Positions 1-10,207 of a stretch of DNA of 64,000 nt are shown here, piece by piece. The notes beneath the pieces are model-generated. The model worked only from the letters and a program-made list of their open reading frames with translations, did no database searches and had not been told where the DNA came from. Origin of the DNA: Calliopum simillimum (lineage: Eukaryota; Arthropoda; Insecta; Diptera; Lauxaniidae); contig OX638371.1 of NCBI GenBank assembly GCA_951812925.1, forward strand, positions 115,715,124-115,779,123. The letters run 5' to 3'. The number at the start of each line of letters is the position of its first letter. The first letter of the stretch is position 1. The position numbers and the translations under genes were made by a program.

Positions 1-272
1 GTTTCGCTGAATTCTGACGTTCTTTGAATAGGCACGAAAACTACTTCTATTTTTGTCGCGTTCATTACTTGTAATTTTTTCCGTGTATTTTGGAACTAGG
101 ACTTCGTCTGCTATTAAAGTTGGCACTCGTTATAGTGCTACCTAAGAGCTTTAATGTTAAGTAAAAACCAAAATAAAAATATGTTTTACTTCCACTTTTT
201 TTGCACTTTAAATGTGTACGACGGTCACGTTCGTCACCTGGCGAATGCCCATATGCATGGCCTATAATGAAT
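1..272 (+). repeat. Dispersed repeat, copy 1 (right end of a longer element cut by the window)
   Basis: About 270 bases that recur in the same orientation near 61796-62032. Shared landmarks, in order, are TTTGAATAGGCACGAAAACT, TTAAAGTTGGCACTC, CACCTAAGAGCT and TGTACGACGGTCACGTTCGT. The two copies differ by scattered substitutions and small indels, so they are old paralogues. No coding frame spans it. The element type is unknown; the left limit may lie outside the window. Confidence 0.75.
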
Positions 273-1594
273 GACTGAATTTACAGCCTGTAAGGGATAT
301 CGCGCAAGAAAATAGCAAGAGGTTATTGGGATCACACTTTGAAAGTACAATATCATTACTCTTATGAGATACTTTGTTGAATAGACTCAAATCATCTGCA
401 AAAAGTAAAAATTTAGCTGACTGAAAACATTTACAAGCCCAATATATGGGGAAATCTCAGGAAGTGTGACTTTCGGTGTGAACTGGTTTCGGTCCTAAAT
501 AAGGTGCCACATGTTTGAAAAATATCTTGTTATTTTCGAAAAAGTCAAACTTGCTGAGATTTCACCTTATACATATCTCCAAGAAATATACATTCAATGA
601 ATGATTTAAGTTCAATAAATTATAAAAGTGATGCTTGAAATTTGTAAAGAAAAATATTTCAATGCTGCATTTGAACTCCAAGTTCAATAAACCCAGAGCG
701 TTGCATTTTTTTTTTCACTCCTTCATTACAATAACATTTATTTCTAAATATTCAAAAGATAATACATATAAATATTCACAAAAGAACAAATAAAATATTA
801 ATAATACAGCTGGCTATGACTAAAATTCAATTAATCAAAAAAAGAATTTATAAGTTGATGGGATCAAAAACCAAGAAGAAAAATCCCCAACTGACACTTA
901 TCCGCATTTAACTGCTTAAATAAAAATATAAAAAAAATTGAAATCTTTTGAATGTTCTTTTTTTACGCTGCTTAAGTATATTTTATTCTTAAACTTTGAA
1001 TGCAACGCATCCAATTAAAAAAAAAAGAAAAAAAATTCAGCTGTCAATATTTCAATTTCAACACAAAAAAACCAAGCGAGGTACCTACCAATAAAAAGGA
1101 GCGATACGTTCAGAACATAAGTTGCAGATGCACAGGCACACTGGGTATGGTGTGTGAGTTTTTTGCTTTTTATTAATAATAAAAATATATATATAACCCC
1201 ATATATGAGGAAATACAATATGATCAATAAGAATATGATAAATAACTTGAGCTCAAGAAAATTAATGCATTTCTTAAGAAATTTCATCATACAATGGTTA
1301 GTGAAGAAGAAGAGGAAGAAGAGTATGAAAATAAACAGCGAATTATTAAAATTCATTGATCATATAAACAAAATACAATAAATTCATATAAAATGATTAT
1401 AAATAAATGAACGACAAGACATAAATGCATAATAAAAGAATAAAATGTGTGCTTCAAAGTTATATAAAAATCATAAGATATAAGTCATATTTATTTGTCA
1501 CAGTTACACACATTGGGACAAAAATCTCTCGATCGAATATCCCTTGACACAAATTTTATTCGAATTTTGCAAGGAATGACTCACACGATATTTC
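273..1594. other. AT-rich DNA, no gene seen
   Basis: Very AT-rich DNA with homopolymer runs. The short open frames around 1015-1381 on both strands encode low-complexity Phe/Leu/Ile or Lys/Asn runs and are not credible genes. I see no splice-flanked exon, RNA gene or clear transposon end here. Confidence 0.5.
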
Positions 1595-1616
1595 CAATTG
1601 AGGCGTTGCGTGCATT

Positions 1617-1642
1617 AACGCCCTAAGTCGACTTAGGGCGTT
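1617..1642. repeat. Perfect 26-bp palindrome inside the left TIR
   Basis: Each half-site reads AACGCCCTAAGTC followed by its exact complement around a central TCGA. It overlaps the inner part of the left TIR of the 1601-2994 element. The right TIR has only one half of it, so it probably arose by local inversion-duplication of the subterminal motif. It could be a transposase-binding site or a cruciform-prone spot. Confidence 0.8.
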
Positions 1643-1843
1643 TTTGCGCCCATCGCTTTTTTGAAAAGCTTGGGTCCTCAAATATATGTGTACTTAATTT
1701 TAACTTCCAATTACGATCACAGAATGTGGTAGAGCAATATATATATACTGTTTACAGAGTTGCGTGCAAGAAGGGCGTAGTGCGACTTGGGGCGTTTTTT
1801 CATAAATCAGTTCGCGGTAGGAAAAAAAGGTTTTTACTCAAAA

Positions 1844-2049
1844 CCAAGGTGCCGAGCGAAAAAATTATATATGCAAAAAATGCTTAGAATTGTCCAAAGA
1901 GTACGTGTAATTTTTTTTTTAGCCAAATTTTGAAAAATTATGAAATGTTCGAAAAAATTCTGAAAAAATTCACACATATTTTTTGGACGATTTCAAGCAT
2001 TTTCTGCGTAATATACTTTTTTGTCGTAAGGTACCTTGCTTTTGAATTA
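1844..2049. repeat. Hairpin repeat family H1, copy 1
   Basis: The arm starting CAAGGTGCCGAGCG and containing AAAATGCTTAGAATTGTCC pairs with a downstream inverse (GGACGATTTCAAGCATTTTC ... AAGGTACCTTG). Related hairpins lie at 34790-35170 and 63247-63478, so this is a dispersed palindromic family of about 200-230 bp. It is inserted in, or captured by, the 1601-2994 element. There is no coding capacity. Confidence 0.65.
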
Positions 2050-3499
2050 AATCCATGTTTGAGTGACCATATTTCGATAAATTTGTAGCCTAAGAAATTT
2101 TTCAATAAAGCATTTTAAAGGAAACTTTATCTCCATATTTTTTATTAAATTTTGTCTTTTTCTATCTTTGATCTAAAATAAGTTATAGTCAAAAGAGTAA
2201 AAAAAGACAAGAATTCGAAAATTTTTTTTGATTTCAATATTCTATAAATTCATTAAAATCCATAGCGCCGCTTTTGTGTAATATTGAATCAAAATATTCA
2301 AGCCTTTAAAAGTGGGTGTGACACTCTTGCCATCCCATCCACATTTCGCTATTTATAATCAGCATTTGTCTACCAAACTGAGCCACCATTTGCGAAATAT
2401 TGCCCAATAAATTCTAATTTTAAAGAATTTGCTACGCCTTTCTATGAGTATCTACAGAGTTAGAATTTATCCCAGTCTTAATATTATACTAATATAAAAC
2501 ATTGTAACAAATTTCGTTAAAATCTCTACAACCGTTTACAAAAAAAATATTTACCAGGTGCAAAACTTAGATGCAATGTATGCATGCATTTTATAAAATT
2601 AAAATTTTAAAGGAATAAACAAAAATGCACATTTATAAACAATTACGGTGAAAGTATATTTCATTCCCCTAATTTAAAAAAAAAAATCATTAAAATCGGA
2701 ACAGTTTTGGCGGTTTCCCAAGCAAAATGCTATCGTTACTCCAGTGATAGTCAAATGGATTTATGCAAAAACGCCCTACAATTTAAGTTTTTCCTTCTTC
2801 GATAATTCTGTCAATATGCGTTAGTATTATGTGTAAGCGGTAATTATTTACTCATTTTATTAGGTTTAATTGAATAAATTTATTTTTCAAGGTTTAAATG
2901 ATGGTTTGTTCTTTTTATCAGCATTTAAAAACTTTAAATTGAATTATCTTGAAATGCCATTTTTCGACTTGGGGCGTTATTGCACGCAACGCCTCAATTG
3001 TTTGCCTTTGTTAAGGGGCATGTAAGTAAAAGCGTAAATATGTATTTCAAATTGAACATCGACAATATAGCTTTTCTAGCTAAAAAATTTTCAACTGAGG
3101 AGAGATTTTGCTAAGCTAATTTTCAGTAATGAGAAAAAACTTTTTTGTGTCATTTTGCATGAAACTGCGATTTTTAATCACGAGTTTCTCCTGAAAAAAT
3201 CCTTTTTTTGTGATGGATTTTGAACTGGAGGATGCTTTTAGCATGATAATGACGATGGCATTCTTGGGTTTGTTCAATATCGGAAGTGGAAATAAGCCAT
3301 TTTAAAAAATCACTAATCTTTTATTAATCTATTTAGATATTGACGCAAATTTTGTTAAAATATCAAGGATTTTTATTCGGCATTCCATTTACAATGAACA
3401 AAAATACAAGATAAAAATCTTAAAGTTACACTTAATTTTATAATTTTCAAAAAATAAATCATGGCTTGGGGATTAATAGCTCTGCTTAGACCATAGCAG

Positions 3500-4045
3500 A
3501 TTTGCATAGCACCGAATCTTTTGCTCTATCTCGCTACTGTAGTGTATTTCAAGCGGAAATTCTAGCTGTCTGGAAAGCATGCCAAATTATTAAACCAAAA
3601 ATTTATGATCGTAATGACACTTTTGTCATTTACGTTGATAGTCAGGCGGCCATTAAGGCTCTTAGTTCCAACACCACTAAGTCTAGCTTAGTCTTAGATT
3701 ACAGGAAAGCCCTATATGAAGTAGGGCTCCTATGTAATCTTACAATATGTTGGGTTCCTGGACACAGCAATTTCACTGGCAATGAGAATGCTGACGAACT
3801 TGCTAGGAAAGGGTCTTCAATTGACAATTTCCGAGACCTATATTACGAAACCACTTGCTTTAGTTAGAGCCAATATTGACTCAAAATGTTTTTATGGACT
3901 AATTTTAGATGGCCTAATTTAACAACACGTTCTACGTCAAGGGCGATATGGCCTCTTTATGACGCAAATAGAACACGAAAAATTATCTCATTAGACAGGC
4001 AAACCCTCAGAATCTTAATTGGTGTCACTACAGGGCACTACTTTG
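3500..4045 (+). pseudogene. Non-LTR retrotransposon 3' fragment: RNase H domain, part 1
   Basis: The translation from about 3502 carries RNase H hallmarks: FQAEILAVWKA (the Glu of the active site), YVDSQAAIKAL (the central Asp) and WVPGHSNFTGNENADELA (the C-terminal His/Asp block). It continues past a stop at 3865-3867, through a shifted frame, into LDRQTLRILIGVTTGHYF. This is the layout of RNase-H-bearing non-LTR retrotransposons (I/Loa/R1-like). No reverse transcriptase lies upstream, so the copy is 5'-truncated, and it carries frame breaks. The reading frame is cut after GHYF by the 4046-8312 insertion and resumes at 8321. Confidence 0.85.
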
Positions 4046-4706
4046 CAGTAGTGCTGCGACATCGACATCGATGTTGATGAAACATCGATGTTTTGCAAGA
4101 ACATCGACTGTTTTTAACATCGATGTTTTAAGTTCGATTTTTTTGCAAAATCGATTTTTTGCCTCGATGTTTTTATTCGATGTTTTCACAAATTCTGTTT
4201 TCTCAATTTTCGTTTGCACAAACATTGTTTTCACAAATTTTGTTTGCACAAATTTTGCTTAGACAATTCGCATTCAAAATTGGAACATGTACTACTTACT
4301 AAGATTGTTGAGTGTGTCTAAACAGCCCCACAACTATTAATAAATTTCGTCGAATTTTTATTGAAAACTGATAACTAAATTTAATAATAATGAAAAACTG
4401 TCCACCATCACTAAATGCATTTTTTGATAACGGAAAGTTTTAAAATGGAAAATTTTTTCACTTGCACTGAAATTTGTGAAAAATAAATTTTATTGCAAAA
4501 CCTCAAGTCTGTTTGCAGAGCATAAATTTTCAACAAAAAAGTTCTTTTTAGTTTATATCGTAGGATTTACTGTTTTCATCAAAAAGCTTTCGAAATAAAA
4601 ATAATTGAAATCTCATTGTTCACAAATCGTTACTATATGTTTAAGATGATATCGTAGTGTTAGTACTTCAACAAGACATGCTTATATTTCATGTTTTGAG
4701 AAAAAA

Positions 4707-6418
4707 CCCGGTGGCGAACGGCACGACGATTCATCGATGACAAAAAGAGACAAAATTAGATCATAGGTGACAAACGGAGACATTTGTTTGACTTCATGCA
4801 TGAACTTTTAGGACAAATGTCCAAAAAATCACTGATGACTTATGCTGATAATTTCACTGAGTCGTCAGTGTGCTAGCAGACAATATCAGTACGATTCCCT
4901 CATGAATAAGTCACTAATGCGTATACTTCCGAGTGAGTTGTAGAGGAAAATGTCATCGAGTTTTCACCAATGATTTTGTCACAAGCATGTCAGCATAAAT
5001 CTAGCAAAAAATTTTTTTTTTGTGTTTTGCATTTGTTTTTATTTATATTTATTAAGCAATAAAAAATTTTAATTTACATTCATTAAATATACAATTTTAT
5101 TAAGATGACACTAACAACTCAGGCCTTCGACTCTAAATAAAAATACTTAGTACATATTAACAAATGAAAATAACTACGTACTATTAAATATGTCATAGTT
5201 ATTCCAATAGTATTAAGAACTTGTATTCTAGTCAAATCTGAGAGGTGGTGCCTTGGTGAGATATTAGGTGCTAAAAGTCGAGAAAATCTGTTTTATACAA
5301 ATATCACGCTAAGGTTGGTCCACAATTTTATAGTTCAGAAAATTTTCAATAAAAAAGTTATGAAAGTTGTTTCGTTTGACTTTTAGTTTAGTAGATATCC
5401 TATTTAAAGGTATTTGCCGCATAAAAGTGTTTGTTCATAGTAATACGAGTATGACTGTTGATTTTAAAAGTACAATAACTCATCAACTGTAAGTCGTAAA
5501 AAAACTATTTTTGCGGGTTTTCTATATGAAATTATCTGAGCTACAAACTAGTGGACAAATTTTTTTTTGTAGAAATAACCCTTAGCAAGATATTTGCAAA
5601 AAACCAAATTTCTCTACTTTTAGCACTCGATATCACCACGTCTCAAGATTCGACCATAACAAAAGTTCATATCTTCTATTGGATTAACACTCAAAAAAAT
5701 TCAGATTGAATACTATGATGTAGGTCAGCCAGCCGCTGTCAGTTAGTCCATTAGATAATGCATTTTTTAAGTTTTGATAGTGCTTTGCGGCAATTTTCAA
5801 GCCATCGAATCAAACTGCATCGAACTTGAAAATACATTTGTCTTACAGCAAAATTTTCGGTGACATCCTTCATGGGTAGGTCGACGACACAAATCTATTG
5901 CAAAGATAAAATTCAGACGTTATAATAACTCCATTATTAAAAGAATTTTCTTAAGGACATATTAACTCACCTCAAAATGTTTAGTCTGTCTGATTTTAAC
6001 AGATATAAAATACATCTTTTTAATTAAAATTAATCACATTTTGTAGGAGGACACAATATTTTGTTATTTATTTATTTCATTTCGCTTGACAAACTGACAA
6101 CAAAAATAACAATCGGCTGTATCTATGACTTTTATTCGTTGATGGCGACATGTAACAGACAATGTCATGCAGCCGTAAACTTGTTATTGACTTTTAACAG
6201 ACAATATCACCAATTCGAAACATTTCATTAGTTTAGAGACACTTGAGTGATATTGTCCAACAGAGAATACTAACTTCCTGACATTCCCATTGTGAGTCAT
6301 CGATGAAAAAATTGTTTCGGAAAATTTCATGTAGAGCGCTCTATGTTCGTGTTATTTTCTTGATGATTCATCGATGACAATATCATTATGGATGATGTCG
6401 CTCAAAAACGCCACCGGG
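4707..6418. mobile_element. 1.71-kb element with CCCGGTGGCG termini, nested
   Basis: CCCGGTGGCG at the left end and its inverse CGCCACCGGG at the right end bound 1.7 kb inside the 4046-8312 element. Just inside each end lies a copy of TTCATCGATGACAA in opposite orientation, and GACA/TGTC-type motifs are scattered through both flanks. There is no coding frame. A target duplication is not certain; TGTTTTGAG on the left and TGTTTTAAG on the right is a possible imperfect 9-bp pair. It hosts a further palindromic element at 5236-5655. Confidence 0.55.
5236..5655. repeat. Palindromic MITE-like element nested in the CCCGGTGGCG element
   Basis: The arm with GGTGCTAAAAGTCGAGAAAA followed by ACAAATATCACGCTAAGG pairs with a downstream inverse (CCTTAGCAAGATATTTG ... 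CTACTTTTAGCACTCGATAT). The arms are about 100-150 bp with indels. It is the innermost layer of the nest that begins with the retrotransposon at 3500. No protein is encoded. Confidence 0.55.
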
Positions 6419-7016
6419 AACTGTTTTAAGTTCTTTGGATTTCGTTTTTATATTGGATTCTGAAATTTTCTGCTTTTTTTTTCATCAAGTACACTTCAAA
6501 ATTTTTCTTTCATGTGTGCTTAAATCAAAATATCAAAAATGTAGATGTCCAGTTTTAGTATTAACCCTACAGTATTGAAAACTATGTTAATAAATCAGCT
6601 TTACTTATATTTATACATTTATCTATGTATACTAAGATGGAACTTATCTATTTAAAATTATAATGCAAAGGACGTCAATAAATCAGTATTTTCATTATCT
6701 GAAGATGGTTGTATTTCATAAAGTAAAAATTATGTGCAAGTAACATATTTATGTACTTTATTACTTGTGTTGCATTAAATGCAAAAGTTAATTATATATT
6801 ATCTCAGCACAACTAGAAACTGATACGATTTTAGATTTCTTAAATGCGCGAGTCCCCAAAACTTTAATATTTCAAATCAACTGTGTATTGCAAGTATATC
6901 AGAGACAAAAATTAATGCTTTTTAGCCATAAAATTATCAAATTGAAAATTTTTAAAATATTATTAAGCACATGCAAGTAAAAAAATTGAAAAGTTTTCAA
7001 TAAGGAAAAAATTATA

Positions 7017-7191
7017 AAAAGTATATAAGTGACCTGTGAAAAGGGTGCTTAGGTGTCAAAAAAAAATATTAGAATTTTTTGCCGATTCGCATAGAATTGA
7101 CCTTTGATAGTTGTTTACTAGCTGTTTTGTCGAAAACTTATTTTCGCACGTAAGCCCCCCTTTTCATAGACCAGGTCACATATACTTAAAG
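7017..7191. repeat. Short palindromic MITE-like element
   Basis: AAGTATATAAGTGACCTG ... GAAAAGGGTGCTTA near the left pairs with the inverse of TAAGCCCCCCTTTTCAT ... CAGGTCACATATACTT at the right. It is about 175 bp with a short spacer and sits inside the 4046-8312 element. There is no coding frame, and the target duplication is not resolved. Confidence 0.5.
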
Positions 7192-7299
7192 TTTCGTTAA
7201 AATAATGACATTTTTTTCAGCTACATATTTGTAAGGATATTCAAATTGTTATGGCTGCTATAATTTAAAATTAAAGTGAAATATTTAAATTAATACAAA

Positions 7300-8084
7300 A
7301 CTAGTAAGGGTGTAAAATTTGGCCTGGCCAAACATTAAATACTCTACACTGCAGTATTTTTAAAATTTTGCTCATATGGGAGGTGCTACGCTCTCTTGTC
7401 CGAGTTCGTCTAGTTTTAGCTTAGAGCGTGCATTTGTAGTCTTTAGTATTTGAGTGAAGTTTGGTTGGATTATCTCAAAAAACTCTTTCAGTATAGCATT
7501 TTGAAACTTTTGCTCATTTGGGAGGTGCCACGCCCCCTTGGCTGATTTCACCCAATTTTTGTTGGGAGCTTTCATTTATAATTCTTAGTGTCTGAGTCAA
7601 ATTGGGTTTGAATATCTCAAAAAACGCTTTCAGTATAACGTTTTGAAGCTTTTGCTTATATGGGAGGTACCGCGCCCTTTTGTCCGAATTCGCTCCGTTT
7701 TTTTTAGAGCTTACACTTACAATGTGTAGTATTTAAGTGTATTTTGGTTGCATTGTCGTGAAAAATACTCCTAAAATTGTATTTTGAATATATATTTTGT
7801 ATGTGCGGTGGGCGTGTCCGTTGACCGATTTTGCTAATTTTCAATTCCACGAGCTATCTTTGACGACGGAGGCAGTGTACCAAATTTCATTGAATTATCT
7901 TGCTCGGTTTTCCCAAAAAGTGTATTTGAACACACAGCCAGCCAGCCAGACAGACGGACATGGCTATATCGACTCAGGAGGTTACGCTGATAAAGAATAT
8001 ATATACTTTTCTATATCTGCCACGCCTCCTTCTCTGCGTTACAAACGGAAGGACAAAGTGAATATACCCTGGGTGTAGGGTATA
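7300..8084. mobile_element. mini-me/Helentron-like element, copy A (3 minisatellite units)
   Basis: Starts CTAGTAAGGGTGTAAAATTT. It carries three units of a 142-bp minisatellite (each with ATGGGAGGTGC near 7377, 7519 and 7661), then a short CAGC/CAGA tract, the core GGACATGGCTATATCGACTC and a TATATATA tract. It ends in the stem-loop TATACCCT-GGGTGT-AGGGTATA. A (GTCY)n tract, short core and (TA)n tract are the hallmark of dipteran mini-me elements, which overlap the DINE-1/Helentron non-autonomous group. It is more diverged than copies B-G, so it is an older insertion. Confidence 0.8.
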
Positions 8085-8320
8085 AATATGCAATATTTCC
8101 CATTTATATATGTATTTAATTTTAGTGTTCCATGTTCTAAGCAAAATTTGAGAGAAATTTGATTCATTTTGTCAGAATTTTCAACGTATTAAAAAAGTAA
8201 TCGATGTTGACAAAAATCGATCTTTTTTTGGCGATGTTTTCTAGACATCGATATTTAATTCAGAAAACATCGATGTTCAAAAAATCGATGTTTTCCGGTC
8301 GATGTCGCAGCACTACTTTG

Positions 8321-8646
8321 TAGGTAGGCACGCCTCAAGGTTGGGGCTTACCGACGTAGGTGATCTTTGAAGAAGCTGTAAAGATCCTGATGTCGAAGAA
8401 TCCATTTTTCATTTCCTTTGTGAATGCCCAGCGTTGGCTAACCGACGTTATAAGGTGCTCGACTTTCGACTCTCTTGAATATATCGCTCAGAAGAGTCCC
8501 AAATCCATTTTGGAGTTTATAAAAATTTCTTAATGGTTTATATAGGTTGACAACGAAATTATATATCGGGTATACAATGGGCCCAATCGCTGCCTAAGTT
8601 ATGATAGCAACTGCTATCTCCCGCGCTAACCTAACCTAACCTAACC
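8321..8646 (+). pseudogene. Non-LTR retrotransposon 3' fragment, part 2, with (CTAAC)n tail
   Basis: Resumes the frame left at 4045 as VGRHASRLGLTDVGDL, followed by SCKDPDVEESIFHFLCECPA, the Cys/His-containing C-terminus common after the RNase H domain in fly non-LTR elements. In-frame stops and a frame break show that it is dead. The 3' untranslated part ends in four CTAAC units (8626-8645), a simple-repeat tail of the kind these elements carry instead of poly(A). The tail resembles the arthropod telomere repeat TTAGG but is only about 20 bp, so I take it as the retroelement terminus. Confidence 0.8.
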
Positions 8647-8998
8647 TAGACCATAGCAGTCTTGGTCTTGGGCATTGGTTCTTGGTCTTGGTTTTGGTAT
8701 TGAGTCTTGGTCTTGGGCACTAAGTCTTGTTCTTGAAAAAATTTCTAAAGTTTTAAAATTTCCATACTCCATTTTTCCATAATATGTAGTTTGGTTTTTA
8801 AAATGCCAAATTTTGAATTGCGAGATGATTTTATGCACACTTTTTAGATATAAATTACCAAGATTGAAAAGTAGCTTTAATCTAGAAGATTGTCGTGACC
8901 AATACCATGACCAAGATTAAAGCAGTTTTGGTATTGATCAAGAAAAATTACCAAGAACAATACTCAAGACCAAAACTGATTTTGCTCATCATTAATCC
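8647..8998 (+). repeat. CAAGAC/GTCTTG-rich dispersed element, copy 1
   Basis: Begins TAGACCATAGCAGTCTTGG directly after the retrotransposon tail. It has repeated TCTTGG hexamers, a unique middle (including GCGAGATGATTTTAT) and CAAGACCAAAA blocks, and ends ...TTTTGCTCATCATTA. The same order, inverted, occurs at 50397-50790, so this is a defined element of about 350-400 bp rather than a plain microsatellite. The open frame 8641-8838 on the minus strand is just translated hexamers. There are no clear TIRs and the class is unknown. Confidence 0.7.
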
Positions 8999-9157
8999 TA
9001 GACAATTTTTGTTAAAATAAGTATTGTAGTCGTTAAGATCAATAAGCTGGTACAACCAGATTTCCTCAACGGCTTGTACTTCCGCAGAAAAACAACTTGA
9101 CAAAACCGGGTGATTTGATATTTTTTGAGCATACTCGTACTAAACTTTAACGATACA

Positions 9158-9525
9158 AACCCTGCAGTAAAAATATAAGACAGTCTACAAAAAATACTAG
9201 TTCACGGTTAGTACTAGCCCGAAACTAGTGACAAAAGGATGCAGTGGGGGCCAGTTTGACATCAGTTTGTAGTTTGCAGAGGCAAATAAATTTGAGTCGT
9301 AACGAAAACAAAATACAATTTTCGTATTTACTTTTGAAATTATTTGTGTTTTGTGTCACTTGAATTGTTTGTCAAAATAAATTGTGGAAAAAAAAATTAA
9401 ATTAATGAATTTATTTTTGAATGTAATTTAACTTTATGCAAAAGGGATTGAAGTCGGACTAGTACTGGTTGGTAGTGGACTAGTTAATGAACTACACTTG
9501 AACTAATTCGTTTGACTGCAGGAAT
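9158..9525. mobile_element. 368-bp palindromic MITE with near-8-bp target duplication
   Basis: CCTGCAGT near the left end and its inverse near the right bound an imperfect palindrome whose inner arms carry ACTAGTTCAC and GTACTAG. ACGATACA (9150-9157) and GCGATACA (9526-9533) flank it, agreeing at seven of eight positions. Internal sequence is AT-rich and noncoding. The 8-bp duplication fits hAT or P-type elements; the family is not identified. Confidence 0.55.
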
Positions 9526-9766
9526 GCGATACAGAGTTTTGCCATCTGACAACAGATCTTATGCTCCAAAAATTGTTAAAGAATATGACACTTGATCCTT
9601 ACTCTTCAAAACTAAAAGCAAATGTGGCGATAAATTTCTGTTTCTTTAGAAAGAAACTTTCCTATCAATGATTTTGGTTAAATAAAGTTCACACAATGTT
9701 AGAATGGAACTCATATGAAATAGAAAAAACATTTTTTTTTTTAAGATATACCAAGCTATAAATTAA

Positions 9767-10203
9767 AGGGAACGGTCCATTCAGTACGTTGAGTACGTCA
9801 CGTCGTTTTTTTCGACTGACAGCTAAGTTAAAAATATGAGTTTATATCAAGTGCGGCCCAATCAGTACGTCTCCGTCAACGCAACGTACAAAAGTTGCCC
9901 AACTCCCAACTTTCGACGTACGTCGTATGATTTGACAACCGTAAAATAAATTTATTTTCAATTTCATTTGTTTTTTTTTTTTTCTTTGTCGTTTTTGTTT
10001 TATTTTTTGAATACTATTGGAATAAAAAAATATTGGAGCTGTGCAAGTGTAAAATTAAAATTTGAAATTAATATTATAAAAAGAATTGTGATGTTTTAAT
10101 CCGTTTTGAAAGTATTCATTGGGCCATGCTTCTCCGTCAAATACGTCGCAGTCAGTTGAAAAAAACGACGTGACGTATTCGACGTACTGAATGGACCGTT
10201 CGC
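9767..10203. mobile_element. 437-bp MITE inserted at TTAA (Kolobok/piggyBac-type target)
   Basis: Both ends read GAACGGTCCATTCAGTACGT inward, and the inverted match runs about 50 bp through a GTACGTCACGTCG-like block, with few mismatches. TTAA directly abuts both ends (9763-9766 and 10204-10207). A second inner inverted pair (GGCCCAAT / ATTGGGCC with CTCCGTCAA) shows nested symmetry. A TTAA duplication is used by piggyBac and Kolobok. The ends lack the CCC start of piggyBac, so a Kolobok-like MITE is the better guess. No coding frame. Confidence 0.75.
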
Positions 10204-10207
10204 TTAA

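Larger units (their letters stand above)
1601..2994. mobile_element. 1.39-kb TIR element flanked by CAATTG
   Basis: The left end AGGCGTTGCGTGCATTAACG and the right end (reverse complement AGGCGTTGCGTGCAATAACG) form a TIR of about 31 bp with two mismatches. CAATTG stands immediately outside both ends (1595-1600 and 2995-3000), as expected for a 6-bp target duplication, though CAATTG is itself palindromic. A second, decayed copy of the terminal motif lies near 1760-1791. A hairpin repeat of another family (1844-2049) sits inside. There is no transposase frame, so it is non-autonomous. The superfamily is not assigned, since a 6-bp duplication does not fit the common fly families. Confidence 0.7.
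4046..8312. mobile_element. 4.27-kb TIR element (hAT-like) interrupting the retrotransposon
   Basis: The host reading resumes exactly if one copy of CACTACTTTG (4036-4045 or 8311-8320) is removed, so this is a clean insertion with an 8-10 bp target duplication. The left end CAGTAGTGCTGCGACATCGA matches the inverse of the right end (TGCTGCGACATCGAC). The first six bases are ambiguous because they resemble the target. Both subterminal regions (4060-4190 and 8190-8305) are packed with CATCGATG and CGATGTT motifs, like hAT subterminal binding sites. No transposase remains, and much of its length is later nested insertions (4707-6418, 7017-7191, 7300-8084). The hAT label rests on the CAG start and duplication length only. 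Confidence 0.7.

Noticed and set aside
8626..8646. (CTAAC)n tract resembling the arthropod telomere repeat TTAGG
   Set aside because: It is only four units long and directly follows a retrotransposon 3' region, and flies lack TTAGG telomeres. It is best read as a retroelement tail.
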